25,659 nucleotides of DNA from a virus. The DNA lies in IMG/VR virus record IMGVR_UViG_3300035666_000145, positions 1-25,659 of that record, one strand, 5' to 3'. This document shows, piece after piece, positions 8,411-14,983 of the stretch (within the stretch, counting starts at the first letter, position 1; the number at the start of each line of letters is the position of its first letter). Position numbers and translations under genes: made by a program. The notes beneath the pieces are model-generated. The model saw only the letters and a list, made by a program, of their open reading frames with translations, was not told the DNA's origin and ran no database searches.

Positions 8411-8773
8411 TTACTCTTGAATCTCATCGAGAATGAAAGTGAAAATGTCTAGCATTACTTTTCGAGTTTCTCTGTATTTGTTATCAAAATAATCAGATTT
8501 TGGCTTTCTAATATAATCAAATGCTATTTGATTCTCATAAGAATAGTTATTGTCTCTATCGTCAGGGTTTATCCATAATTCAAACGCGCCTACATGATAC
8601 GCTTCGCATGAAATACGCTTAAGCAGATTATCCAGAAAAACCTCTATTATTAATTCATTAGGAAAAAGTGAACACTGAATTATATTATTTTCAGAGTCAA
8701 GATTCCATCTTAAATTTGGATAACTTCTGTGACAGAATTCCAATATTTTCCCTGTTACTTGTTTTATGTCCAT
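8411..8773 (-). CDS. Hypothetical protein, tandem paralogous family (120 aa)
   Basis: Starts MDIKQVTGKILEFCHRSYPN, with LRW close behind, and ends RKVMLDIFTFILDEIQE, the same ends as the 145-residue neighbour and the reconstructed frameshifted copy. The centre is shorter and diverged (FELWINPDDRDNN). An AGGAGTAACAAATG start context is shared almost exactly with the next copy upstream, so the duplication included the ribosome binding site. Function unknown. Confidence 0.65.
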   Translation of the reverse strand: MDIKQVTGKILEFCHRSYPNLRWNLDSENNIIQCSLFPNELIIEVFLDNLLKRISCEAYHVGAFELWINPDDRDNNYSYENQIAFDYIRKPKSDYFDNKYRETRKVMLDIFTFILDEIQE

Positions 8774-8786
8774 TTGTTACTCCTGT

Positions 8787-9224
8787 CTATTCTTGGATTT
8801 CGTCTTCAATAAAATTAAAGATTTCTCTCACTATTTTTCTGGCTTGTTTTACTACACTCCAGCTATCATCATTCCACTCGTCATGGGTTGCAATCATAAA
8901 CTCTAACTCGCTATTCTTATCATGGTTTAGACTCACTTGAAAACTACCTGACCAGGGAAGTAAGGATTTTTCTTCTGATTGAGATATTAGAAGCAACCCT
9001 AGTATATGATCGTAAGTAGCTTCTTTTTCGTAAGAATAACGCTCTTGTTTTTCATATGAGCGAATTTCTAGTTCTAGTTTAAACAAAGAGCAAGAACCAA
9101 AAATAAAGTGAATATCCTTACAACCATCAATATCATTATAAGAGTAATTCCATACCCATTTTAAATCTGGGTATCTTCCCTCACAAAAATTAAATAACTT
9201 TTCCGCTATTTGCCATGTGTTCAT
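8787..9224 (-). CDS. Hypothetical protein, tandem paralogous family (145 aa)
   Basis: Longest intact member of the second subgroup: MNTWQIAEKLFNFCEGRYPD, then LKWVWNYS, a beta-rich centre (FKLELEIRSYEKQER; WSGSFQVSLNHD), the DEWNDDSW signature and the C-terminal helix ARKIVREIFNFIEDEIQE. It serves as the template for recognising the frameshift in the copy at 7992-8397. It is preceded by an AGGAGTAACAAATG start context. No catalytic or nucleic-acid-binding motif stands out. Confidence 0.68.
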   Translation of the reverse strand: MNTWQIAEKLFNFCEGRYPDLKWVWNYSYNDIDGCKDIHFIFGSCSLFKLELEIRSYEKQERYSYEKEATYDHILGLLLISQSEEKSLLPWSGSFQVSLNHDKNSELEFMIATHDEWNDDSWSVVKQARKIVREIFNFIEDEIQE

Positions 9225-9249
9225 TTGTTACTCCTGTTGGGTAAATTTA

Positions 9250-9402
9250 CTAAGAAATACCTACTGATTCCTCTACTACGATACCATGATGACCGTTGCG
9301 GCTTAAAGCGTCTAAATAAGCCATTAATCGGCTTTCGTGCATAGAAGCTTTAATCTTGCAAGGCTTATTTCTTCTATCTATTGTCCTAATTGTGTATTTC
9401 AT
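9250..9402 (-). CDS. Small hypothetical protein (50 aa)
   Basis: Fifty codons from ATG at 9402: MKYTIRTIDRRNKPCKIKAS, MHESRLMAYLDALSR, NGHHGIVVEE. Its start overlaps the upstream stop as ATGA, the usual sign of coupled translation, which supports both small genes. The protein looks like a compact alpha/beta fold with a basic N-terminal strand; no family recognised. Confidence 0.55.
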   Translation of the reverse strand: MKYTIRTIDRRNKPCKIKASMHESRLMAYLDALSRNGHHGIVVEESVGIS

Positions 9403-9560
9403 TTTCTCCAATCCTTTAGGTGTCTTTTGCAGTGATCTAGGTGCGCTTTAAATCTTTTGGCAGACTCTTGCTCATCTGTCCCTCTGATAAGTCCCTTGTT
9501 TTTATCAATGTCATCCTGACTTGATAATTTAGCCCATGCTTTTTTAGTTTCTTTTGCCAT
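9399..9560 (-). CDS. Small basic hypothetical protein (53 aa)
   Basis: Fifty-three codons from ATG at 9560: MAKETKKAWAKLSSQDDIDK, then TDEQESAKRFKAHLDHCKRH. It is helical, highly charged and lysine-rich. It ends in the ATGA overlap with the next gene and lies two bases after the stop of the 62-residue gene upstream, so it belongs to the operon read from the promoter at 9778-9806. Function unknown. Confidence 0.55.
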   Translation of the reverse strand: MAKETKKAWAKLSSQDDIDKNKGLIRGTDEQESAKRFKAHLDHCKRHLKDWRK

Positions 9561-9562
9561 GA

Positions 9563-9751
9563 TTACACCTTTACTTTTTCAAATCCACGCTGTTCTAAAA
9601 TTTTATTATACTCTTTGATTTTCGAGTATAAAGCGTCACGTTTTTTGCGTACATTTTCCCCAGTTTCCTGCTTGGAAATTCGATATTGTTCTGCGTAAAA
9701 ATCAGCGTAATAACTAATTTTAGCAGTGTCCATATTTGCAATAAGCCTCAT
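9563..9751 (-). CDS. Small helical hypothetical protein (62 aa)
   Basis: First gene after the promoter at 9778-9806. It starts at the ATG at 9751 behind an AAGGAG. The protein is almost wholly helical and charged (RISKQETGENVRKKRDALYS, then KIKEYNKILEQRGFEKVKV) with a likely short coiled coil. No family recognised. Confidence 0.55.
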   Translation of the reverse strand: MRLIANMDTAKISYYADFYAEQYRISKQETGENVRKKRDALYSKIKEYNKILEQRGFEKVKV

Positions 9752-9777
9752 GATTTTCTCCTTGATTCATTACTTAA

Positions 9778-9806
9778 ATCTTACATTATTTTACTAGAAT
9801 TGTCAA
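9778..9806 (-). promoter_or_regulatory. Sigma70-type promoter, TTGACA-N17-TAAGAT
   Basis: On the minus strand TTGACA (9806-9801) is followed by 17 bases and TAAGAT (9783-9778). The extended -35 text TTGACAATTCTAG is identical to that of the early-operon promoter at 19540-19568. It would drive the 62-residue gene and the small genes downstream. The stop codon of the upstream 67-residue gene (TGA) lies within the -35 hexamer. Confidence 0.7.
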
Positions 9807-10006
9807 GAAATTTCTGTGAAATCTTCTTTTCTAAAACAGTAAAAATGTTCTCCTTTTGTGAGGCGATCAATTGATTCAAAGTGATAGTAGATTCCTATGG
9901 CAGTCTTAATAATCCCCAGTGGTTTGCACTGGGGGAAAATTTGACCATAGGAATTAACACGATAAATCTTTTTAGGGTATCGGGAAGGAATATATTGTCC
10001 GATCAT
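9803..10006 (-). CDS. Hypothetical protein (67 aa)
   Basis: I start the gene at the ATG at 10006 (MIGQYIPSRYPKKIYRVNSY), not at the earlier in-frame ATG at 10036. The ten codons between (MRVQFPSLVP) are simply the T-arm and acceptor of the tRNA-like RNA read as protein. The product has a beta-strand-like pattern (YRVNSYGQIFPQ; IGIYYHFESIDRL; EHFYCFRKEDF), reminiscent of small KOW or SH3-like barrels, but I cannot name a family. It starts directly after the 3' end of the tRNA-like element, so processing of that RNA could free its 5' end. Confidence 0.5.
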   Translation of the reverse strand: MIGQYIPSRYPKKIYRVNSYGQIFPQCKPLGIIKTAIGIYYHFESIDRLTKGEHFYCFRKEDFTEIS

Positions 10007-10007
10007 A

Positions 10008-10207
10008 GGTACTAGAGACGGGAATTGAACCCGCAAAACTTAATTAAATCTACTCCTGACGAAACGCCCTTCCCTCACTCAATCTTTGCCAAGTTCGGTG
10101 GATTCGCAAATTTCAGTTTTGAAACAAAAAATAACTTTATTTTTTGCATTAAGTCCCTTTTCGGTTGAAGGCTCCGTTTCAGCCTTTAGCTACCAAGCTA
10201 CTCTAGC
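10008..10207 (-). ncRNA. Structured tRNA-like RNA (~200 nt) with its own promoter
   Basis: Numbering from 10207 as base 1. Bases 1-7 (GCTAGAG) pair with 191-197 (CTCTAGT) as an acceptor-like stem (one G-U pair), followed by ACC. Bases 174-190 form a normal T-arm (GCGGG, loop TTCAATT, CCCGT). Bases 8-21 form a short D-like hairpin with GG in its loop. Bases 22-40 form AAGGCT/AGCCTT around GAAACGG. Bases 53-60 (GACTTAAT) pair with 164-171 (ATTAAGTT), closing a domain with further hairpins. The 5' end resembles tRNA-Phe up to CTGAAA. A promoter ends seven bases upstream of base 1. The overall layout recalls tmRNA, but no typical tag is seen; an intron-bearing or degenerate tRNA is the alternative. 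Confidence 0.45.
10125..10146. repeat. AT-rich perfect inverted repeat inside the tRNA-like RNA
   Basis: CAAAAAATAA and TTATTTTTTG face each other across two bases, giving a ten-base perfect palindrome arm. It lies within the large internal domain of the tRNA-like RNA and probably folds as a hairpin there. With its run of U it could also act as a weak terminator in either direction. Confidence 0.5.
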
Positions 10208-10210
10208 ACT

Positions 10211-10252
10211 TCAATCCTATCAGGGACTCCTAAAATTGTCAATCCTATCAGG
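10211..10252. repeat. 14-base direct repeat spanning the primase stop and RNA promoter
   Basis: TCAATCCTATCAGG occurs at 10211-10224 and again at 10239-10252, 28 bases apart. The right copy contains the stop codon of the primase-helicase gene and part of the -35 box; the left copy contains the -10 box. It may be a duplication scar or a protein-binding pair. Confidence 0.6.
10214..10242 (-). promoter_or_regulatory. Promoter TTGACA-N17-TAGGAT for the tRNA-like RNA
   Basis: On the minus strand TTGACA (10242-10237), 17 bases, TAGGAT (10219-10214). The expected start, about seven bases on, falls at 10207, the first base of the acceptor-like stem. The promoter sits immediately after the primase stop codon. 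Confidence 0.65.
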
Positions 10253-13139
10253 TATTTATATCCTGTAGATAACAGTTAGAGAATGGAATTGAAAAAGTGA
10301 TCGCAGACCCATTTAAGGTAGTTTCTACCCTCAAAAGCCATTGATTGTCAAAAGTGTCAAAAGTTGCTTCTATAACTTTTCCGACCGCTCTTGGTGGGAT
10401 AGTTCGCTCTCCTATCTCTACAGATGCAGCCGTTCGTATTAATACGGTTTCTTTTTCAAGATCAGGGAGGCTATCGATATGGACACCATCAGCCGATAAC
10501 TCATCGACTGGCTCTGATTCAACTTCTACTATCTCAGTGTCAGAAACTGGTTCGGGTTTTGGTGTGGGAGTGGGAGCCTGGACAATTTCTTCTTTTATCT
10601 CTGATTGGTATTCTAGGGATTCATCCTCTATCTCAAAAGCTTCTAATTCTTTTGGCTCTTGATAGTGTAATACCATACCCCTTGATTTGATCTCTAGTCG
10701 TCCATAACCAGCTTGTTCCAACTGAGTAAGTAGGGTACGGGCGATAGATGTATTTACTTTTTCCCCATTAATTTTACGCCCGCCGAATTTTTGGGCAACG
10801 TCCCGAGGTTTAATTTGACCTGCGCCTTTAACGATCTCCCAGATTTCGGATAAAATTCCCTGTACTGGATTTTCGTCCTGAGACGTAACTCCTTGAATTG
10901 TCAGGAATTGACTGATATAGAAGTCGGTCATCTTAGCAGCTTTAATGGCTGTTTGCACAGGAATACTGTAAAGATTAGTATTATCTGGATCAAATATCCA
11001 ATTCAGAAGATGGATGCTTAATGTAAGCCTTAAAAAAGTCTTCATTTGCTTTCCTAGATAGGAAGCAAATGATGGATTAATCGCTCGATACTTCTTAATA
11101 AGTATCTCGTAGTGATACTTAATACCCCAGGCATAACTTTCTCCGATTTCGCTAAACCAGCAATTATAAGGATCGATAATCCCATTTTCATCAGCTTCTA
11201 GGCTAATTCCACTGATTTGATTGACCAGTGTTTCGATACACTCATCGATAGAATTAGGGTCTTCTGGCGGCTTACCAGGACGAGGATCAAGGGGTTCGTG
11301 TAGCAAGAAAAGATACCGAGAAACTGCCCCATCGACATCATTAGATAAATCAAGATATTTCCTGAGTTTCTCGACTTGTATCCCACCTAATTTATTAAGT
11401 GTTTGCCCATCTAAATAGTATCGATTGTCTTTGTTTACGCGGTCAAAAGTATTTCGGATAGGGCCATTCCAGTTACTTAAGTCTCGTTGCCGGTCATTAC
11501 CTTTACCGCCTGATCGGTACTGATTTAATCCTTCAAAAAATCCCGATAATTCGTCATATACGACTACCCCACCTTGCCAAGAAGGTTGCGAGGACATCGT
11601 TTTTAAGATGCCATCAAGAGTGCCTTCATCGTAAAACCACCGACGCGCCTGACAGTGTTCTTTCTCATAAAGACGAGGGTTGATTTCAGCGTTTGTTTTG
11701 TTTGCCTTGCGATCTGACGCTGACATCTCTTGCCACGCAGCTTTTAGATCGTCTAGTGTGGATTGTTCCTTAGTAACTCTTTTCTGCTCGGCTAAATCTT
11801 TTCTTTTCAAAACCCGACAAACTTCGTTTTGAGTGAGAGTTTTACCAGTGGAAACCCCGCCCAAATCTGCACAATAGAATATCGGGTATTCCTTCCAGCA
11901 TTCCCTTTCTCTTACAGTAGTTCGGAGGTTAATTGCAAACCGACTTCCTAAAATAGCTCCTAGTATTGGCCATAAAGAATGCAGTAATCTGATTGGGGGT
12001 TGATTTAATGTCTTGGCACGGCTTATAATCGCTTCGGCTAAAGGTTTCGGAAGTATCTCAAAAAGATCAATCTCCTTCTGCTGATAATGCTTACCTTTCA
12101 GGAACCCTTCTAATCCTGATTTGATAGCGTCCCCTTCTGCTATTTCTGTTTTACGGATTTCAATTAAATGTCGTATGTCCGATGGTTTTTTACCAGTGGC
12201 TTTTGCCCACAGATCGACTTTTTCTTGCCACTGAGTTCGGGTGATTTCTTCCTGACCAATACAGCCGTCAATAGCTGTTATTAGGTCTTGAAAAGTCATC
12301 GTTTCTGTTACTGTGACTTCTTTTTCTTTGCTCTCTTTTATTTCTTTTGGTTTATCAACTATCGAAGTTAGTAATGTATCGAGAGTTACCTTCTTTTCTT
12401 CAATCCAATTAAGAATATCTACCCCTTGAGAATCTGGTAAATGATTCCACAAAGGAGAATCTGGATAGGCATAAAGCCATTTTGCATCGGGGAAATCTTG
12501 ATAAATTTTCTGGCAGTGAGCCACTCCCCCTTTGTCGCGATCAGGGCATAAAATCAGATTTGCTCCCTTTAAAGCTTCTGTGTGGGACGGTTGCCATTTT
12601 TTTGATCCGCCTATATTGCAAGTGGCAACCAGCCCAAACGACTCAAGCCTTTCTACCTTAGTCTCGCCTTCTACTACAAATATCTGGGTCCCTTCTTTAA
12701 TAGCCTTTTCTAGGCGGTTCTGACGATAAAGAGGTATATCTTTGTACTCAATATCACCTATGCCCCACTTCCAAGTTTTACCATTGTCTGTATAGTGCTG
12801 CTGTTTAATATCCTTTTTCCAAATACCATCTTCTTGATAGTCCTTCCGGCACACACGGATTCTCGCCCCACTGGTAAGAGGAGGATAAAGAAAATATTGA
12901 GTTTTTTCGGTTTTGTAGTCGGAAAATTTGACTTCTTTTTTTAAAAAGTAGATTGTTTTGCCCTGACTATCTACTTTAGAAGATTTTTCCCATCCTGCTG
13001 CGGGTTCCTGATCTCGATTGCAGACCGAGAGTAAATTGCCGTCTTCAGATGTGTACATATAGCACCAATCAGGCTTACCACAGTGAGGGCAAGGATTGTT
13101 TTTATCGATCTTGACACGATTCGAGGATTGTGTTACCAT
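10248..13139 (-). CDS. Primase-helicase: zinc finger, Toprim, DUF3987 P-loop domain
   Basis: A 963-residue replication protein. Residues ~17-40 form a CHC2-like zinc knuckle (C17-P-H-C20, C26, C40). Residues ~150-205 are a Toprim domain (VVEGETKVE at 155-163; CPDRDKGG at 198-205 with the metal-binding DxD). Residues ~355-680 are a DUF3987-type P-loop domain with GGVSTGKT at 427-434 and VVVYDE at 525-530. A winged-helix-like part follows (~775-835), then an acidic Pro/Glu linker and a small SH3-like barrel at the end. Such proteins are typical of cyanobacterial plasmids and phages, and this one probably primes and unwinds phage DNA. The P-loop domain could be a loader rather than a processive helicase. 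It lies between the RHH gene and the tRNA-like RNA. Confidence 0.85.
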   Translation of the reverse strand: MVTQSSNRVKIDKNNPCPHCGKPDWCYMYTSEDGNLLSVCNRDQEPAAGWEKSSKVDSQGKTIYFLKKEVKFSDYKTEKTQYFLYPPLTSGARIRVCRKDYQEDGIWKKDIKQQHYTDNGKTWKWGIGDIEYKDIPLYRQNRLEKAIKEGTQIFVVEGETKVERLESFGLVATCNIGGSKKWQPSHTEALKGANLILCPDRDKGGVAHCQKIYQDFPDAKWLYAYPDSPLWNHLPDSQGVDILNWIEEKKVTLDTLLTSIVDKPKEIKESKEKEVTVTETMTFQDLITAIDGCIGQEEITRTQWQEKVDLWAKATGKKPSDIRHLIEIRKTEIAEGDAIKSGLEGFLKGKHYQQKEIDLFEILPKPLAEAIISRAKTLNQPPIRLLHSLWPILGAILGSRFAINLRTTVRERECWKEYPIFYCADLGGVSTGKTLTQNEVCRVLKRKDLAEQKRVTKEQSTLDDLKAAWQEMSASDRKANKTNAEINPRLYEKEHCQARRWFYDEGTLDGILKTMSSQPSWQGGVVVYDELSGFFEGLNQYRSGGKGNDRQRDLSNWNGPIRNTFDRVNKDNRYYLDGQTLNKLGGIQVEKLRKYLDLSNDVDGAVSRYLFLLHEPLDPRPGKPPEDPNSIDECIETLVNQISGISLEADENGIIDPYNCWFSEIGESYAWGIKYHYEILIKKYRAINPSFASYLGKQMKTFLRLTLSIHLLNWIFDPDNTNLYSIPVQTAIKAAKMTDFYISQFLTIQGVTSQDENPVQGILSEIWEIVKGAGQIKPRDVAQKFGGRKINGEKVNTSIARTLLTQLEQAGYGRLEIKSRGMVLHYQEPKELEAFEIEDESLEYQSEIKEEIVQAPTPTPKPEPVSDTEIVEVESEPVDELSADGVHIDSLPDLEKETVLIRTAASVEIGERTIPPRAVGKVIEATFDTFDNQWLLRVETTLNGSAITFSIPFSNCYLQDINT

Positions 13140-13171
13140 AGTTTCTATATAAAAAGTGTTTTGTTTACACG

Positions 13172-13194
13172 ACCCGCTTCCGAGCGGGTTTTTT
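13172..13194 (+). terminator. Rho-independent terminator facing the plus strand
   Basis: ACCCGCT, loop TCCG, AGCGGGT, followed by a run of six T on the plus strand. On the minus strand the hairpin is followed by CGTG and no T run, so it should stop only plus-strand transcripts. No plus-strand gene precedes it, which implies an antisense transcript through the primase gene or a leftover element. Confidence 0.7.
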
Positions 13195-13279
13195 GTTGGG
13201 GGGATAAGGTGGATTAGAACAAATCAAGGTATCTACTATCCTAGCAGAATTTTCTTGATCGGTAAATACTACACTTGCA

Positions 13280-13528
13280 CTACACCTGTAAATCCTTGTT
13301 ACGCTTAGGTTTTAGGTTATGCAAAGAGTTGTAAAAGGCATCTTCGCCCTCTTTTCTGGCAGTGAGTTCGTCCTCAATGGGGATAAAAAGATAGAACTTT
13401 AGTGCAATTTCAATTGCCTCTTGGGTTTTTAGTCCTAAAATCTCTGATCTTTGGCACATCTCGTCCCATAGTTCTTTTTTAACCCGGATTGACACAACTT
13501 TTATTGGAGCATCTTGATTGGCAGACAT
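13280..13528 (-). CDS. Ribbon-helix-helix DNA-binding protein (82 aa)
   Basis: Residues ~9-50 fit a ribbon-helix-helix/CopG fold: strand IKVVSIRVKKELWDEM, then helix MCQRSEILG, a turn, and helix TQEAIEIALKFYLFIPI. The C-terminal tail is charged. It is divergent from the XRE regulator across a 114-base control region and is read towards the primase. Likely roles are local repressor or antitoxin-like regulator; no toxin partner lies next to it. A possible minus-strand -10 (TACAAT) lies upstream, overlapping the regulatory repeats. Confidence 0.65.
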   Translation of the reverse strand: MSANQDAPIKVVSIRVKKELWDEMCQRSEILGLKTQEAIEIALKFYLFIPIEDELTARKEGEDAFYNSLHNLKPKRNKDLQV

Positions 13529-13573
13529 AGTTTATACAGAATTTTCTATATTGTATCATAAAAGTCGAGATTG

Positions 13574-13627
13574 CTTGTAAGTTTTTTGTAAGTTTTTTAC
13601 AAGGCAGTGTAAGATAAGGGTATCTTA
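13574..13627 (+). promoter_or_regulatory. Operator/promoter of the XRE regulator
   Basis: CTTGTAA (13574-13580) and TTACAAG (13597-13603) form an inverted repeat, with a middle GTAAG copy giving an 11-base tandem period. TTGTAA (13586-13591), 18 bases, TAAGAT (13610-13615) makes a promoter for the regulator at 13643. A second inverted repeat, TAAGATA-AGGG-TATCTTA (13610-13627), covers the -10 and likely start. The block 13575-13598 recurs with one change at 19580-19603 before the early operon. This looks like an autoregulated lysogeny-type control site. Confidence 0.7.
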
Positions 13628-13642
13628 TCAAAATACACTTTT

Positions 13643-14248
13643 ATGGCTACACCACGATTCAATAGCGACGGAACACCCCGCAAACGAGTAAAAGCCTCGG
13701 CCTTGACAGAAAAAGGGATAAGCAAAATGTCCGACACCATTAAGGCAAAAAGGACGGGGCTAGGTATGACCCAAGCCGAATTTACTGAGTGGATACTAAA
13801 AGAAGGCCGGCGATTGGGATTACCTGGCACAGAATTTTCTGGGGGAGCGGTTCAAAACTGGGAGCTAAAAAATATCGCTAGTTGCCCTGATCTAGGGAAT
13901 ATGCGATTACTAGCTGCTGTATTTGGCCTTGATACAGATTCTTTTGTGAATTATCTTAATGGCGACTGGCCAACAATTCAGGATTTTCTAAAAGATACAA
14001 TCAATCAAAAAAAGGATTGTATTAAAAATCCTAATTTAGTTCCCGAACTTTTTCAGGAAGCTGATCCTCAAGTTAAAGCAAAGCTTGTAATTAAAGAAGT
14101 TGAGTCTCTTTACTCAAAGCTAGATGAGTTGCAGAAGATGATTAAAGAGATCGATCTAGAAGATGTGAAAGCTTTTCTGTGTTCTGCCCCAAAGGATTTA
14201 CAGAAAGAAGTTTACCAATATTTACAGGAGAAACTGATCGGAGCATAA
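13643..14248 (+). CDS. XRE-family helix-turn-helix regulator (phage repressor-like)
   Basis: A 201-residue protein. The helix-turn-helix lies near residues 30-100: MSDTIKAKRTGLGMTQAEF, then VQNWELKN and MRLLAAVFGLDTDSFVNYL. The first ~28 residues are a basic tail. The C-terminal half is helical with a likely coiled coil (KLVIKEVESLYSKLDELQKM) for oligomerisation, and no LexA-type Ser/Lys protease domain is seen. It is the only clear plus-strand gene in the left 19 kb, is divergent from the RHH gene, and carries palindromes over its own promoter. That is the usual arrangement for a phage repressor. The start at 13643 is 28 bases after the proposed -10. Confidence 0.78.
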   Translation: MATPRFNSDGTPRKRVKASALTEKGISKMSDTIKAKRTGLGMTQAEFTEWILKEGRRLGLPGTEFSGGAVQNWELKNIASCPDLGNMRLLAAVFGLDTDSFVNYLNGDWPTIQDFLKDTINQKKDCIKNPNLVPELFQEADPQVKAKLVIKEVESLYSKLDELQKMIKEIDLEDVKAFLCSAPKDLQKEVYQYLQEKLIGA

Positions 14249-14251
14249 CAG

Positions 14252-14282
14252 AAAAAAACAGAGGGTTAACCCTCTGTTTTTT
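14252..14282. terminator. Bidirectional rho-independent terminator
   Basis: A perfect palindrome, ACAGAGGGTTAACCCTCTGT (14258-14277), is flanked by an A run on the left and a T run on the right. It therefore works for both convergent transcripts: the XRE gene from the left and the early operon from the right. Confidence 0.9.
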
Positions 14283-14291
14283 ATTTGAGAT

Positions 14292-14648
14292 TTATTGGAA
14301 CATATCATTTGTTGCTTGATATGTTCCAACTGGAGTAAATCCTTGTTTATCTTTTCGGTTAATTCCATAATCACTTAAGTACGGACCGTAAAGGGGAATA
14401 CTTTCTAAATGTCTATAATAATCCTTTAAGCTCCATCGGCTGCCATCAGAAAATACATAAACTGTATATCCGTAAACTATTTCAATTTTTTCTAGACTCC
14501 CAAGTATTCTTTTTGAATGAACACTTCTAAAAATCTTTTTTTCTGCCTGTTTTTTTTCTTGTTCTATTTTTTCTGGACTCAGTTGTACGGGGTCAAGCTG
14601 AGGCCACTCTGTGTGACGAGAAGGACAATCTGAGACGAAAAAAGACAT
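14292..14648 (-). CDS. Hypothetical protein (118 aa), last gene of the early operon
   Basis: Function unknown. The N-terminus has a Cys/His stretch (MSFFVSDCPSRHTEW), followed by a charged helix (SPEKIEQEKKQAEKKIF) and a C-terminal part with YGYTVYVFSDGSRWSLKDYY, which looks like a small beta-hairpin domain. An AGGAG lies upstream of the ATG. It ends ten bases before the shared terminator. Confidence 0.55.
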   Translation of the reverse strand: MSFFVSDCPSRHTEWPQLDPVQLSPEKIEQEKKQAEKKIFRSVHSKRILGSLEKIEIVYGYTVYVFSDGSRWSLKDYYRHLESIPLYGPYLSDYGINRKDKQGFTPVGTYQATNDMFQ

Positions 14649-14673
14649 AATACTCCTAATTGTTTTGATTTTT

Positions 14674-14695
14674 AGTTGATAACTGATAGCTAATT
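14674..14695. repeat. Cyanobacterial-type TGATAAC heptamer cluster
   Basis: AGTTGATAACTGATAGCTAATT in an intergenic gap. Related clusters lie at 14963-14982, 18184-18215 and (reverse) 20254-20263. TGATAAC/TGACAAC short tandem repeats are common between genes in several cyanobacterial genomes and point to a cyanobacterial host. Confidence 0.6.
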
Positions 14696-14700
14696 TTAAA

Positions 14701-14931
14701 CTAATCTAACTTAGATAGTAAAGCTTCAATTGTTTTTAGCCCATTCCCCGCCGCTACACATCCGTCTTTAGAAGCTAAAAGCGACAAATCTACAAGTATT
14801 AATTCAAAAAAGACTGTTTTTTCTTCTTTACTAGCAAAGGGAAAAACTAAATCACCGACTACATCTGTTAGTTTTTCGGCCATTAGTGAAGTCTGTGTAG
14901 GATCGCTGTAATAGTCAATTTTTTGGCTCAT
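14701..14931 (-). CDS. Hypothetical protein (76 aa)
   Basis: A small, mostly helical, acidic protein (SLMAEKLTDVVGDLVFPFAS; FFELILVDLSLLASKDG). No family recognised. It lies between two heptamer-repeat gaps downstream of the ParB-like gene and is probably part of the same transcript. Confidence 0.5.
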   Translation of the reverse strand: MSQKIDYYSDPTQTSLMAEKLTDVVGDLVFPFASKEEKTVFFELILVDLSLLASKDGCVAAGNGLKTIEALLSKLD

Positions 14932-14962
14932 TGTTTTTCTCTGATTTATTTAGTAATTTTCT

Positions 14963-14982
14963 ACTGATAACTGACAACTAAT
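14963..14982. repeat. TGATAAC/TGACAAC heptamer cluster
   Basis: ACTGATAACTGACAACTAAT, directly downstream of the 76-residue gene's start region and just after the ParB-like stop on the minus strand. Same repeat class as at 14674-14695. Confidence 0.6.
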
Positions 14983-14983
14983 C

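Noticed and set aside
10007-10036. Extended start MRVQFPSLVP for the 67-residue gene
   Set aside because: This peptide is the usual translation of a tRNA T-arm and acceptor end; the gene more likely starts at 10006.
10086-10690. Plus-strand frames opposite the primase and the tRNA-like RNA
   Set aside because: Shadows of the minus-strand gene and RNA; no start signals and poor protein character.
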